From Miltoncostaea sp963771025 (GTDB lineage Bacteria; Actinomycetota; Thermoleophilia; Miltoncostaeales; Miltoncostaeaceae), in assembly GCA_963771025.1 (NCBI GenBank), contig CAVYRL010000001.1, positions 1-64,000 of the forward strand: DNA of 64,000 nucleotides. Reading direction: 5' to 3'. Every line of letters starts with the position of its first letter. Position 1 is the stretch's first letter. Below, in pieces: positions 41,747 through 51,982 of the stretch. The notes below the pieces were generated by a model. The model did not search any database, was not told the origin of the DNA, and worked only from the letters and a program-made list of their open reading frames with translations. The translations under genes and the position numbers were made by a program.

Positions 41747-42625
41747 ATGAGCACCTTCGGCGCCAACGATGGGAAGGGCACGGGCGACGCCGCCACAGCG
41801 CGCCGGCGCACCATCCTCCTCGGCGTCGGCCTGGCGGTGCCGACGATCCTCCTATTGGCGGGCGTCACCGCCGCGTGGGCCCTCTATGCCATGCCCGTCG
41901 CGCTCGCGCTGCCGCTCGCCGGGCGTCGCGGCTTCGCCGTCGCCGTCGCCGTCGCGGCGCTGGCGATCGCCGTCGCGTCGGGGCGCCCCGGAACCGACGA
42001 CGCGGCCCTCGGCATCGGTCTCCTCGCCTTCGTCGCGACCGGCCTGATCGTGGGAGCGGGGCACCGCGCCCAGGCCCGCGAGGCCGCCCGCATCGCGAGC
42101 CTCTCGCTCACCGACCGCCTCACCGGTGTGCACAACTACGCCTTCTTCGAGGACGCCCTCCCACGCGAATGCCGTCGCGCCGCGCGCTACGGCATGCCCC
42201 TCTCGCTGATCCTCCTCGACCTCGATCGCTTCAAGGCCTTCAACGACCGGTGGGGTCATGACGCGGGCAACCGGCTCCTGTCGGGCGTCGGCGAGGCCAT
42301 CGCCGCCAACACGCGCTCGTCCGACATCGTCGCGCGGTACGGCGGTGAGGAGTTCGCGGTCATCATCCCCGGGCCGGCCCGTGAGGCGATGGAGGCCGCC
42401 GAGCGCATCCGGGCGGCCGTCGAGGCGGTGCGCGTGCTGGTGGCGGGTGGCGACGCGGTGGGGACCACGATCTCCGCGGGCGTGGCCGACTTCCAGAACG
42501 ACGTCGCCGATGACGGTACGCGCATGCTCGACCAGGCCGACAAGGCGCTCTACCACTCCAAGGCGACGGGCCGCGACCGGGTGAGCCTGTTCTCGCCCGA
42601 GCACCGGTGGGCCGCGACGGCCTGA
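41747..42625 (+). CDS. Membrane-bound diguanylate cyclase (GGDEF)
   Basis: A 292-residue protein. Residues 22-105 hold three to four membrane helices with no recognisable sensor fold. The GGDEF domain (about 120-285) keeps the active site as YGGEEF (about 198-203) and has an RxxD product-inhibition site (RSSD) five residues before it, so it should make c-di-GMP and be feedback-inhibited. A TAGATT box at 41715-41720 gives a short leader of about 20 bases. It is divergent from argF. Confidence 0.92.
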   Translation: MSTFGANDGKGTGDAATARRRTILLGVGLAVPTILLLAGVTAAWALYAMPVALALPLAGRRGFAVAVAVAALAIAVASGRPGTDDAALGIGLLAFVATGLIVGAGHRAQAREAARIASLSLTDRLTGVHNYAFFEDALPRECRRAARYGMPLSLILLDLDRFKAFNDRWGHDAGNRLLSGVGEAIAANTRSSDIVARYGGEEFAVIIPGPAREAMEAAERIRAAVEAVRVLVAGGDAVGTTISAGVADFQNDVADDGTRMLDQADKALYHSKATGRDRVSLFSPEHRWAATA

Positions 42626-42626
42626 A

Positions 42627-43052
42627 TCAGTCGGTGTCGGTGCGTTCCGCGCCCTTGGGAAAGGGCGCCAGCGCCACGATCAGGCAGGCCACGCCACCGA
42701 TCAGGTAGAGGGCGAGCGTCGCGAGGTCGCGCGCGACGATCTGCGAGACACCTGCTCCCAGGAGCAGGCACAGCACCGCCCACGTCAGCAGGATCCCGGC
42801 CGTCCCGATCAGGTAGAGCTGCGCGCGCCGCGGCTCGACGCTCATCGCGATGCCGACCAACCCCATCACCAGCCAGATCACGGCGGTGAGCGGGTGGATC
42901 GCGAACACGAGGAGCTGCTCGGGTGAGTCGTCGGTGCCCGACTTGAGCACCCCCAGCAGTCCGAGGGAGAACAGGACACCGCTCGCGAAGCGACTCATGC
43001 CGACGATGGCCCGTCCGCGTCGGCCGGTGGCCGGCGGCCGACGCGGCGTCAT
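42627..43052 (-). CDS. DUF4383-like four-helix membrane protein
   Basis: A 141-residue protein with four membrane helices and the DUF4383 landmark FAIHPLTAVIWLVMGLVG followed by AQLYLIGTAGILL. Function unknown. Its ATG overlaps the stop of the upstream PAP2-like gene by 4 bases. The basic N-terminus (about 18 residues) before the first helix may be longer than needed; an ATG at residue 19 is an alternative. Confidence 0.72.
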   Translation of the reverse strand: MTPRRPPATGRRGRAIVGMSRFASGVLFSLGLLGVLKSGTDDSPEQLLVFAIHPLTAVIWLVMGLVGIAMSVEPRRAQLYLIGTAGILLTWAVLCLLLGAGVSQIVARDLATLALYLIGGVACLIVALAPFPKGAERTDTD

Positions 43053-43540
43053 TCCGGGCCGATCCCGTCCGCCAGCACCCCGAGCCCCCAGGATGTGGCC
43101 AGGCCGAGGGCGATGCCGGCCGCGATGTCACCCGGCTCGTGCTCGGCGGCGGCGATGCGCGCCGCGCCGCCCAGCCCTGCGGCGAGGGCCAGCACTCCCC
43201 CGACGCGTCCGTCGCGTCGCGCCACCACGCCGGCGATCGCCCACGAGGCGGCCGCGTGCCGGCTGGGGAAACCGCCCTCTGCGCGCGCCCCGGGGCGCCG
43301 CCGGCCGAGCCGGTCGCGCAGCAGGCGCGCCACGATGGCGGCGACGACGCCGGCGGCCAGGGCCTCCAGACCCGTGCGCCGCGTGGCGGGTCGCACGATC
43401 ATGGCGGCCACGGTGACGCGGAAGGCGGGGCTCATGCTCCGGGCCACGACCGTCGCGGCGCCCCCGCAACCCGGGACGGCCCGAGCCGCCCGTCGCAGCG
43501 AGTCTCCGGAGCGCCGGTCGAGTCGGGAGATCGCACGCAT
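43049..43540 (-). CDS. PAP2-superfamily phosphatase-like protein
   Basis: A 163-residue membrane protein. The three phosphatase signatures are recognisable: DRLGRRRPG, FPSRHAA (Arg in place of the usual Gly in PSGH) and RIAAAEHEPGD. It is shorter than typical lipid phosphatases and may act on undecaprenyl or phosphatidyl phosphates. A TAGCCT box lies 9 bases before the ATG at 43540. It is divergent from tilS across 60 bases. Confidence 0.8.
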   Translation of the reverse strand: MRAISRLDRRSGDSLRRAARAVPGCGGAATVVARSMSPAFRVTVAAMIVRPATRRTGLEALAAGVVAAIVARLLRDRLGRRRPGARAEGGFPSRHAAASWAIAGVVARRDGRVGGVLALAAGLGGAARIAAAEHEPGDIAAGIALGLATSWGLGVLADGIGPE

Positions 43541-43588
43541 GTCGCCGCAAGGCTATCCACGTCGTGAGCGGTGGCGTGGCGCGTGGAC

Positions 43589-43600
43589 CATAATCGCGCT
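43589..43600 (+). promoter_or_regulatory. Leaderless -10 box for tilS
   Basis: CATAAT at 43589-43594, then 6 bases to the GTG at 43601, with no ribosome-binding site. It heads the long core-gene run that follows. Confidence 0.5.
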
Positions 43601-44902
43601 GTGACGAGCTCCCTCGAGGCCCGCGTCGCGGAACACTGCCGACGCCACGGATTGCTCCCCGCGGGGGCGCCGATCCTGGCGATGGTCTCGGGGGGAGCGG
43701 ACTCCGTCTGTCTGATGCACATGCTCGCCGAGCTGCACGACGGGCCGGTGGGCGTCCTGAGCATCGACCACGGGCTGCGCCCCGAGGCGGCGGGCGAGGT
43801 GGCCGACGTCCTCGCCCAGGCGCGGGAGCTCGGGCTTCGGACCCATCGTGAGGCGCTGGGGCTGGCTCCCGGGCGGGGGATGCAGGAGCGCGCCCGCGCG
43901 GGCCGCATCGGCGCCGCGCTGCGCCAGGCACACGCCGGTGGATACGCGGCGATCGCGACGGGACACACCGCATCGGACCAGGCCGAGACCGTGCTCTTCC
44001 GCATGGCGCGGGGCACCGGCCGCACGGGCGCCCTCGGCATGGCGCCGCGTCGCGACGCGTTCGTCCGGCCGCTGCTGGTTCTCTCGGCCGCCGAGACCCG
44101 CGGCTGGTGCGACGCCCGTGGCCTGCGCGCCGTGCGCGACCCCTCCAACGACGACCCGGCGCACGCCCGCGCCCGCGTCCGGCACCACCTCGTGCCCGCG
44201 CTCGCGTCGGTCCATCCGGCGGCCGAGCGCCACGTCGCCGCGCTGGCCGACGCCCTGCGCGACGAGGCCGAGCTGCTCGCCCCGATGGTCGACGCCGCCT
44301 GGGAGCACGCCTTCGACGGACACGGGCTCCGGGCGGCGGACCTTTCGGGAGAGCCCCCGGCGATGCGGAGGATCCTGGCGCGCCGTCTCATCCAGATGGC
44401 CGGGCTGCCCGGCGACGCCTCCTCCTCCGCGGTCGTGGCACGCGTGCTGGAGCTGCTCGGGGGCGGGGACACTCTCACGCTGCCCGGCGCCGGGCTGGCC
44501 ACCCTCGAGCGGGGGCGGCTGGTCGTCGATCCGCCACGGGGCGACCCGCACCCGCCGACGCGGCTCGACGTGCCGGGCGAGGCCGGCTTCGCGGGTCTCG
44601 TGCTGCGCGCCCGCAGGGGTGTGGGGGAGGCCCCATCGGCCCGCAGGGTCGCCGTCCGCTGCGACGGGCCTCTCGAGGTGAGACCACCCCGGCCGGGGGA
44701 TCGTCTGCCGCTGCCCTCGGGCGGCCACCTCGCGGTGGGTAGGCTGCTCGCGGCCGATGGGATCCCGTCGCGGCTGCGCCAGGACGTCCCGGTGGTGGCG
44801 ACCGCCGAGCGGGTGGTGTGGGTGGCGGGGCACCGTGCGGCAGACGACCTCATCGTCCGCGATTCGGGACCGGCTGTGATCCTCGAGCTCGAGCAGGCAT
44901 GA
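43601..44902 (+). CDS. tilS: tRNA(Ile)-lysidine synthetase
   Basis: A 433-residue PP-loop enzyme that converts C34 of tRNA-Ile(CAU) to lysidine. The ATP loop is VSGGADSV (about 28-35), followed by LSIDHGLRPEA and ATGHTASDQAETVLFR. A C-terminal domain (about 330-433) is present, so this is the long form. The GTG at 43601 is supported by the CATAAT box; a GTG at 43571 is upstream but precedes the box. It overlaps hpt by 4 bases. Confidence 0.94.
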   Translation: MTSSLEARVAEHCRRHGLLPAGAPILAMVSGGADSVCLMHMLAELHDGPVGVLSIDHGLRPEAAGEVADVLAQARELGLRTHREALGLAPGRGMQERARAGRIGAALRQAHAGGYAAIATGHTASDQAETVLFRMARGTGRTGALGMAPRRDAFVRPLLVLSAAETRGWCDARGLRAVRDPSNDDPAHARARVRHHLVPALASVHPAAERHVAALADALRDEAELLAPMVDAAWEHAFDGHGLRAADLSGEPPAMRRILARRLIQMAGLPGDASSSAVVARVLELLGGGDTLTLPGAGLATLERGRLVVDPPRGDPHPPTRLDVPGEAGFAGLVLRARRGVGEAPSARRVAVRCDGPLEVRPPRPGDRLPLPSGGHLAVGRLLAADGIPSRLRQDVPVVATAERVVWVAGHRAADDLIVRDSGPAVILELEQA

Positions 44903-45459
44903 ACGACGACGCCCGCGCATCCGTCGGCGAGGTCCTCATCACCCAGGAGGCGCTCCAGGCCCGGATCACGCAGATCGCCGCCGAGGTCAACGCCGACTAC
45001 GCCGGTCGCGAGCTGCTGGTGATCGGCGTCCTCAAGGGGGCGGTGTTCTTCATCGCCGACCTGGTGCGCCAGCTCGACGTCCCCTGCGAGATCGACTTCA
45101 TGGCCGTCTCCTCCTACGGCTCGCAGACCCACTCGTCCGGCGTCGTGCGGATCCTCAAGGACCTGGACATCCCGATCGCCGGGCGGCACGTGCTGATCGT
45201 CGAGGACGTCATCGACTCGGGCCTGACGCTCTCGTACCTGCTCAAGAACCTCGCCTCCCGCGACCCCGCCTCGCTGGAGATCTGCGCGCTGCTGACCAAG
45301 CCGCGCCACAAGAGGCTGCGCATCGACACCCGGTACGTGGGCTTCGAGCTGCCGGACGTCTTCGTGATCGGCTACGGCCTCGACCAGGACGAGCGCTTCC
45401 GCAACCTCCCGTTCATCGCCGCCCTCGACCAGGTGACGGAGCCGGGGAGCACGGCCTGA
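44899..45459 (+). CDS. hpt: Hypoxanthine phosphoribosyltransferase
   Basis: A 186-residue purine-salvage enzyme. The PRPP-binding loop is VLIVEDVIDSGLTL, preceded by ELLVIGVLKGAVFF, with the purine loop around VGFELPDVFVIGYGLD. ATGA overlap with tilS. The tilS-hpt-ftsH order is widely conserved. Confidence 0.97.
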   Translation: MNDDARASVGEVLITQEALQARITQIAAEVNADYAGRELLVIGVLKGAVFFIADLVRQLDVPCEIDFMAVSSYGSQTHSSGVVRILKDLDIPIAGRHVLIVEDVIDSGLTLSYLLKNLASRDPASLEICALLTKPRHKRLRIDTRYVGFELPDVFVIGYGLDQDERFRNLPFIAALDQVTEPGSTA

Positions 45460-45507
45460 CCGCTGCTATCCTGGCTCCTTGGCCGGGAGCGAGGTGTCGG
45501 GGGCGCG

Positions 45508-47448
<1,941 letters not shown>

Positions 47449-47476
47449 TCGGGCGGGGTCGCGACGGGCGGGTGGG

Positions 47477-47489
47477 TAGCCTTGGCGCC
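47477..47489 (+). promoter_or_regulatory. Leaderless -10 box for folP
   Basis: TAGCCT at 47477-47482 and 7 bases to the ATG at 47490; no ribosome-binding site. It lets the fol genes start independently of ftsH. Confidence 0.5.
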
Positions 47490-48317
47490 ATGACCGACCC
47501 CCTCAGCTGGCTGCGCGCCCCCTGCGTGATGGGGATCCTCAACGCCACGCCGGACTCTCTGTGGGGCGGGGCGGGCGCGCTGGAGCCCGGCGAGGCCATG
47601 GAGCGCCTCGACCGGATGGCCCGCGACGGAGCGGCGATCTGCGACCTCGGCGCCGAGAGCACGCGCCCCGGATCCGAGCCCGTGGGCGCCGCCGAGCAGC
47701 TCGCCCGGCTGGATGGGGTCCTGCGGGCCGTGCGCGAGAATCCCCCCGCGATCGCGCTCTCGGTGGACACCTCCATTGCGTCCGTGGCCGCGGCCGCCCT
47801 CGACGCGGGCGCGGTGCTGGTCAACGACGTCACCGCGGGTCGCGGCGATCCCGATCTGCTGCCCTTGGTCGCCGAGCGGCGCGCCGCCGTCTGCCTGGTG
47901 CACATGCGGGGCGATCCGCGCACGATGCAGGTCAACCCGCGCTACGACGACGTCGTGGCCGAGGTGCGGGACCACCTGGCCGAGCGCCTCGAAGCGGCCG
48001 TGGCCGCCGGCATCCCGCAGGAGCACGTGATCCTCGATCCGGGCCTCGGCTTCGGCAAGACGCTCGATCACAACCTCGCCCTCCTCGCCGGTGTCGGCGA
48101 TCTGGCGGCGCTGGGCCGGCCCGTGCTGATCGGCGTGTCGCGCAAGAGCATGTTCGCGACGCTCCTGGGCCGCGAGGTGGAGGAGCGCCTCGCCGCGTCG
48201 CTCTCGGCCGGGCTGGCCGCGATCGCGCGTGGCGCGGCGGTGCTGCGGGTGCACGACGTGCGCGAGACGGCCGATGCCGTACGGGTCTGGGGTGCCGTGG
48301 GGGCGGCGGGCGCGTGA
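47490..48317 (+). CDS. folP: Dihydropteroate synthase
   Basis: A 275-residue TIM-barrel enzyme joining dihydropterin to p-aminobenzoate, the sulfonamide target. DLGAESTRPGSEPV, LVNDVTAGRGDP, VHMRGDPRTMQ and GVSRKSMF are in order. Loop 1 reads MGILNATPDSLWGGA instead of the usual NVTPDSFSDGG, so the conserved Asp of that loop is missing. Its stop overlaps the folB GTG by 4 bases. Confidence 0.93.
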   Translation: MTDPLSWLRAPCVMGILNATPDSLWGGAGALEPGEAMERLDRMARDGAAICDLGAESTRPGSEPVGAAEQLARLDGVLRAVRENPPAIALSVDTSIASVAAAALDAGAVLVNDVTAGRGDPDLLPLVAERRAAVCLVHMRGDPRTMQVNPRYDDVVAEVRDHLAERLEAAVAAGIPQEHVILDPGLGFGKTLDHNLALLAGVGDLAALGRPVLIGVSRKSMFATLLGREVEERLAASLSAGLAAIARGAAVLRVHDVRETADAVRVWGAVGAAGA

Positions 48318-48682
48318 GCGAGGACCAGCTCACCGTCGTCATCCGGGGGCTGGAGGCGTTCGGCCACCACGGGGTGCTGGCGGCCGAGACCGCCCTCGGC
48401 CAGCGCTTCGCGGTTGACCTCGAGCTCATGCTCACCCATGCCGTGGCCACCGGCACGGACGACCTGGCGGACACGGTCGACTACGCCGCCCTGGCCGACG
48501 CGATCGTCGAGATCGTGACGGGCCCGCCGTTCGCGTTGCTCGAGCGGCTGGCCGGGGTGATCGCCGACCGGGTGCTGCGCGAGCCGGCCGTGCGCGAGGT
48601 GGTGGTCACCGTCCACAAGCCCCATGTCGCTCTGCCGCACACCGTGGAGGAGACGGCCGTCGTCCTTCGCCGCGGGCGCTGA
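48314..48682 (+). CDS. folB: Dihydroneopterin aldolase
   Basis: A 122-residue enzyme that cleaves dihydroneopterin to the hydroxymethyl pterin used by FolK. The family pattern RGLEAFGHHGVLAAET, TVDYAALADAI and the C-terminal VTVHKPHVALPH is clear. Its GTG overlaps folP, and its stop overlaps the folK ATG (TGATG), so all three are coupled. Confidence 0.94.
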   Translation: MSEDQLTVVIRGLEAFGHHGVLAAETALGQRFAVDLELMLTHAVATGTDDLADTVDYAALADAIVEIVTGPPFALLERLAGVIADRVLREPAVREVVVTVHKPHVALPHTVEETAVVLRRGR

Positions 48683-49206
48683 TGCCGCGGTACTGGCTCG
48701 GCCTCGGGGCCAACATCGGCGATCGCCGCGCGACGGTCGAGGCGGCGATCGCGTGGCTCGACCGGGTGGTCGTGCTGGAGGCGGTCAGCGCCGCCTATGA
48801 GACGGCCCCGCGCGACCTGGTCGACCAGCCGCCCTTCCTGAATGCGGCAGTGAGAGTCGCCACGCCGCTCGCCCCTCCCGAGCTTCTCGCCCATGCAAAA
48901 CGACTCGAGCGCGAGTTGGGCCGCGATCCGGGCGGAAGACGCTTCGGCCCGCGGGCGATCGACTGCGATCTGCTGCTGTGGGAGGGCGGTGAGTGGCGCG
49001 ACGGCGATGTGGAGGTCCCGCACCCGCGCCTGGTCGAGCGTCGGTTCGCCCTGCTGCCGGTGCTCGATCTCAACCCCGGCCTGAGACTTCCGGACGGCCG
49101 CGCGCTGGCCGACGTGGAGGCGGCTCTCGACCCGCTCGAGCAGCCGGCGCGCAGGCTCCCGGCGCCGCTCGCGCGCCCCGAGGCTGCTGTGGACCGTGAG
49201 CTATGA
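48682..49206 (+). CDS. folK: 6-hydroxymethyl-dihydropterin pyrophosphokinase
   Basis: A 174-residue kinase supplying activated pterin to FolP. LGLGANIGDRRATVE, TAPRDLVDQPPFLNA, GPRAIDCDLLLW and PHPRLVERRFALLPV are the standard HPPK blocks. It completes the folP-folB-folK set. A TATGAT box straddles its stop codon (about 49202) and probably serves the next gene. Confidence 0.95.
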   Translation: MPRYWLGLGANIGDRRATVEAAIAWLDRVVVLEAVSAAYETAPRDLVDQPPFLNAAVRVATPLAPPELLAHAKRLERELGRDPGGRRFGPRAIDCDLLLWEGGEWRDGDVEVPHPRLVERRFALLPVLDLNPGLRLPDGRALADVEAALDPLEQPARRLPAPLARPEAAVDREL

Positions 49207-49239
49207 TCAGCGGCCGACCGAGCGCCAAGGAGCCACGGC

Positions 49240-49563
49240 ATGTCCCACACCGATGAGCTCGAGGAGTACGACGCCGAACTCGAGTTGCGGCTGAAGCGCG
49301 AGTACGCGGATGTGTTCCCGCTCTTCCGGTTCTGTGTCCTCACGCAGGAGGCCACGTACCTCTGCAACAAGTTCGAGCGCGACTTCCTGCCCCAGGCGTC
49401 GTACCCGTTCTTCCACATCACGATGCAAGACGTCTGGGTCTGGGACAAGAACCGGCCGACGCGGATCATCCCGAAGGTCGAGATCTACACGACCCAGGAC
49501 GTCACGGTCGAGATCCTGCGAGGCGTCGAGTCGGCTCCGGAGCCGAACGACACCACGGCATAG
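49240..49563 (+). CDS. DUF2469-family protein
   Basis: A 107-residue actinobacterial protein. DELEEYDAELELRLKREYAD opens it, and MQDVWVWDKNRPTRIIPKVE matches the family's most conserved block. AAGGAG lies about 8 bases before the ATG. The role is unknown, but the family is nearly confined to Actinomycetota and lies here between folate and CoA genes. Confidence 0.88.
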   Translation: MSHTDELEEYDAELELRLKREYADVFPLFRFCVLTQEATYLCNKFERDFLPQASYPFFHITMQDVWVWDKNRPTRIIPKVEIYTTQDVTVEILRGVESAPEPNDTTA

Positions 49564-49574
49564 AGAGCGGCCCG

Positions 49575-50369
49575 ATGCTGCTCGCGATCGACGTCGGAAA
49601 CACGCAGACCCAGGCGGGGGTCTACAGCGGCGAGGAGCTGCTCCACGAATGGCGCATCTCGACCGACCGCGCGGCCACCGAGGACGAGATCGCCGCCGAG
49701 CACGACCAGATCCTGCGCCTGCGCGGCGGCAGCCTGGGTGAGCTCGACGAGATGATCGTGGCGTCGGTGGTGCCCACCCTGTCCACGGCCTACCGCTCGC
49801 TCGCGCTCAAGTACCTGCGTCGCGAGGCGCTCGTGATCGGCCCGGGCGTGCGCACCGGCATCTCCCTGGCCATCGACAACCCTCGTGAGCTGGGTGCCGA
49901 CCGCATCGTCAATGCCGTCGCCGCCCACCGGCGAAACGGGGGCCCCTGCATCGTCGTCAACTTCGGCACCGCCACCACCTTCGACGCCGTGTCGGAGACC
50001 GGCGAGTACCTGGGCGGCGTGATCGCGCCCGGCATCGAGACGTCGCTCGACGCCCTCACCAGCCGCGCCGCGCGGCTGGTGCGCGTCGATCTGGTCGCCC
50101 CAGCCCGCATCATCGGCAAGTCAACGATCGAGAGCATGCGCTCGGGCATCGTGTTCGGCACCGTCGCGATGGTCAACGGCGTCGTCGAGCGGATGAAGGA
50201 GGAGCTGGGCTCGGAGACATTCGTGCTCGCGACCGGCGGGCTGGCCCCGGTCGTCGTGCCGCTGTCGCTCCAGATCGACGAGCACGACCCCCTGCTGACG
50301 CTCGAGGGCCTGCGCCTCGTGCACGAGTTGAACGTGAAGCCCGTGGCCGCGACGGGGGAGGGGGCGTGA
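49575..50369 (+). CDS. coaX: Type III pantothenate kinase
   Basis: A 264-residue kinase for the first step of CoA synthesis. The ASKHA-fold motifs are DVGNTQTQAG (phosphate 1), NFGTATTFDAV (phosphate 2) and the GGVIAPGIETS pantothenate region, with LGADRIVNAVAA before them. It ends in a GTGA overlap with the dus gene. Confidence 0.95.
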   Translation: MLLAIDVGNTQTQAGVYSGEELLHEWRISTDRAATEDEIAAEHDQILRLRGGSLGELDEMIVASVVPTLSTAYRSLALKYLRREALVIGPGVRTGISLAIDNPRELGADRIVNAVAAHRRNGGPCIVVNFGTATTFDAVSETGEYLGGVIAPGIETSLDALTSRAARLVRVDLVAPARIIGKSTIESMRSGIVFGTVAMVNGVVERMKEELGSETFVLATGGLAPVVVPLSLQIDEHDPLLTLEGLRLVHELNVKPVAATGEGA

Positions 50370-51415
50370 AGAAGAGGATGCGGGCGATCCTCGCCGAGCG
50401 CTGGACCGAGCCCGACGATGCCGCGTCGGCGTCGCCGCCGGCCGACTGGCCGGTCGCACAGCCGTTCGCGATCGGGGGGCTCCGGCTGGAGAACCGCCTG
50501 GTGCAGCCGCCCCTCGCGGGGATCGCCAACTGGGCCTACCGCAGCCAGTCGCGCCGCCACGGCGCCGGCCTGGCGATCTCGGAGATGATCGCCAGCTTCG
50601 GCATCCGCTACGCCAACCGCAAGACGCTGGGGATGCTCACCATCGTGCCCGACGAGCACCCGATGGGCGTGCAGGTGTTCGGCGCCGACCGGGACGCGAT
50701 GGTCGAGGCCGCGCGCGCCGTCGAGGAGGCCGGAGCCGACCTGATCGACATCAACATGGGCTGCCCCGTTCCCAAGATCTGCAAGACGGGCGCGGGCGCC
50801 GCCCTGCTGGCCGACCCGGAGGCGGCCGCGCGGATCGTGGAGGCCATGGTGCGTGCGGTCAACGTCCCGGTGACGGTCAAGATGCGGCGCGGCCTGACGC
50901 CCGCGACGTCCGACCCGGCGGAGACGGCGCGCCGCTTCGAGGCGGCCGGCGCCGGCGCCATCTGCCTGCACCCGCGGGCCGCCGCGGAGGAGTACGAGGG
51001 CGCCGCGGACCACCGCGTCACCGCCCAGGTCGTCGCGGCCGTCGGCGTCCCGGTCGTGGCCAGCGGCGACATCGCCACGCCCGAGCAGGCCCGCCGCGTG
51101 CTGGAGGACACCGGGTGCGCCGCGATCGCCGTCGGCCGGGCGGCCCTCGGCAATCCATGGGTGTACGGAGACATCCTGAGCGGGGTCACCCGGCCGCGCC
51201 CGGGTCTCGAGGAGGTGATCGACGAGATCGACCGGTTCGCCGCGGATGCCTGCCTCGCGATCGGCGAGGCGCGGGCCACAGGGTACCTGCGGAAGTTTTA
51301 CCCGTGGTACCTCGCGGGCTACGATGTCGCGCCCGCCGAGCTGCTCACCCTTCCCAGCGTCACCGCTGCGCTCGCGCGGCTGCGCACGCTGGCCGCCGCG
51401 ACGGCGGCTGCTTGA
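50366..51415 (+). CDS. dusB: tRNA-dihydrouridine synthase
   Basis: A 349-residue FMN enzyme reducing uridines in tRNA. QPPLAGIANWAYRS starts the barrel, NMGCPVPKICKTGAG carries the catalytic Cys, VTVKMRRG and LHPRAAAEEYEG bind FMN and RNA, and ASGDIATPEQA plus AVGRAALGNPW complete it. Closest in feel to DusB, but the subtype is not certain. Translationally coupled to coaX. Confidence 0.92.
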   Translation: MKKRMRAILAERWTEPDDAASASPPADWPVAQPFAIGGLRLENRLVQPPLAGIANWAYRSQSRRHGAGLAISEMIASFGIRYANRKTLGMLTIVPDEHPMGVQVFGADRDAMVEAARAVEEAGADLIDINMGCPVPKICKTGAGAALLADPEAAARIVEAMVRAVNVPVTVKMRRGLTPATSDPAETARRFEAAGAGAICLHPRAAAEEYEGAADHRVTAQVVAAVGVPVVASGDIATPEQARRVLEDTGCAAIAVGRAALGNPWVYGDILSGVTRPRPGLEEVIDEIDRFAADACLAIGEARATGYLRKFYPWYLAGYDVAPAELLTLPSVTAALARLRTLAAATAAA

Positions 51416-51493
51416 TTACGAGCGGAAGCGAAGCTACCTTTCGGCGCCGCCACGGGGGCTGGTTCTTGCGCCTAAACGAAGGAGACCCACCCG

Positions 51494-51982
51494 ATGGACC
51501 GCGAAGTGATCCTGACGGAAGAGGGCTACGCGAAGCTCACGGAGGAGATCGAGTACCTCACGACGACGAAGCGTCGCGAGGTGGCCGAGCGCATCAAAGA
51601 GGCGCGTGAGTTCGGCGACATCTCCGAGAACTCGGAGTACGACGACGCCAAGAACGAGCAGGCGCAGCTCTTCTACCGCATCCAGTCCTTGGAGCAGAAG
51701 CTCCGCAACGCGCGTGTGGTCAACACCGAGCACCTCTCGACCGACCAGGTGTCGATCGGGGCCCACGTGACCCTCAAGGACGTGAAGAGCAAGGCGACCC
51801 GCGAGTACTCCATCGTGGGATCGGCCGAGGCCGATCCGAAGAACCACCGCCTCTCCAACGAGAGTCCGGTCGGCAAGGCGCTGCTCGGCAAGAAGAAGGG
51901 CGAGAAGGTGACCATCCCGGCACCACGCGGCCCTCTCCAGTACCAGATCGTCAACATCCGGGCGGGGGACCACAACGACTGA
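51494..51982 (+). CDS. greA: Transcription elongation factor GreA
   Basis: A 162-residue factor that rescues backtracked RNA polymerase. The N-terminal coiled coil carries the tip acidic residues in FGDISENSEYDDAKNEQA, and the C-terminal domain has SPVGKALLGKKKGEKVTI. AACGAAGGAGACC precedes the ATG, giving a strong ribosome-binding site. A TACCTT box at 51435-51440 may be its promoter. Its final codons overlap the likely lysS start. Confidence 0.97.
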   Translation: MDREVILTEEGYAKLTEEIEYLTTTKRREVAERIKEAREFGDISENSEYDDAKNEQAQLFYRIQSLEQKLRNARVVNTEHLSTDQVSIGAHVTLKDVKSKATREYSIVGSAEADPKNHRLSNESPVGKALLGKKKGEKVTIPAPRGPLQYQIVNIRAGDHND

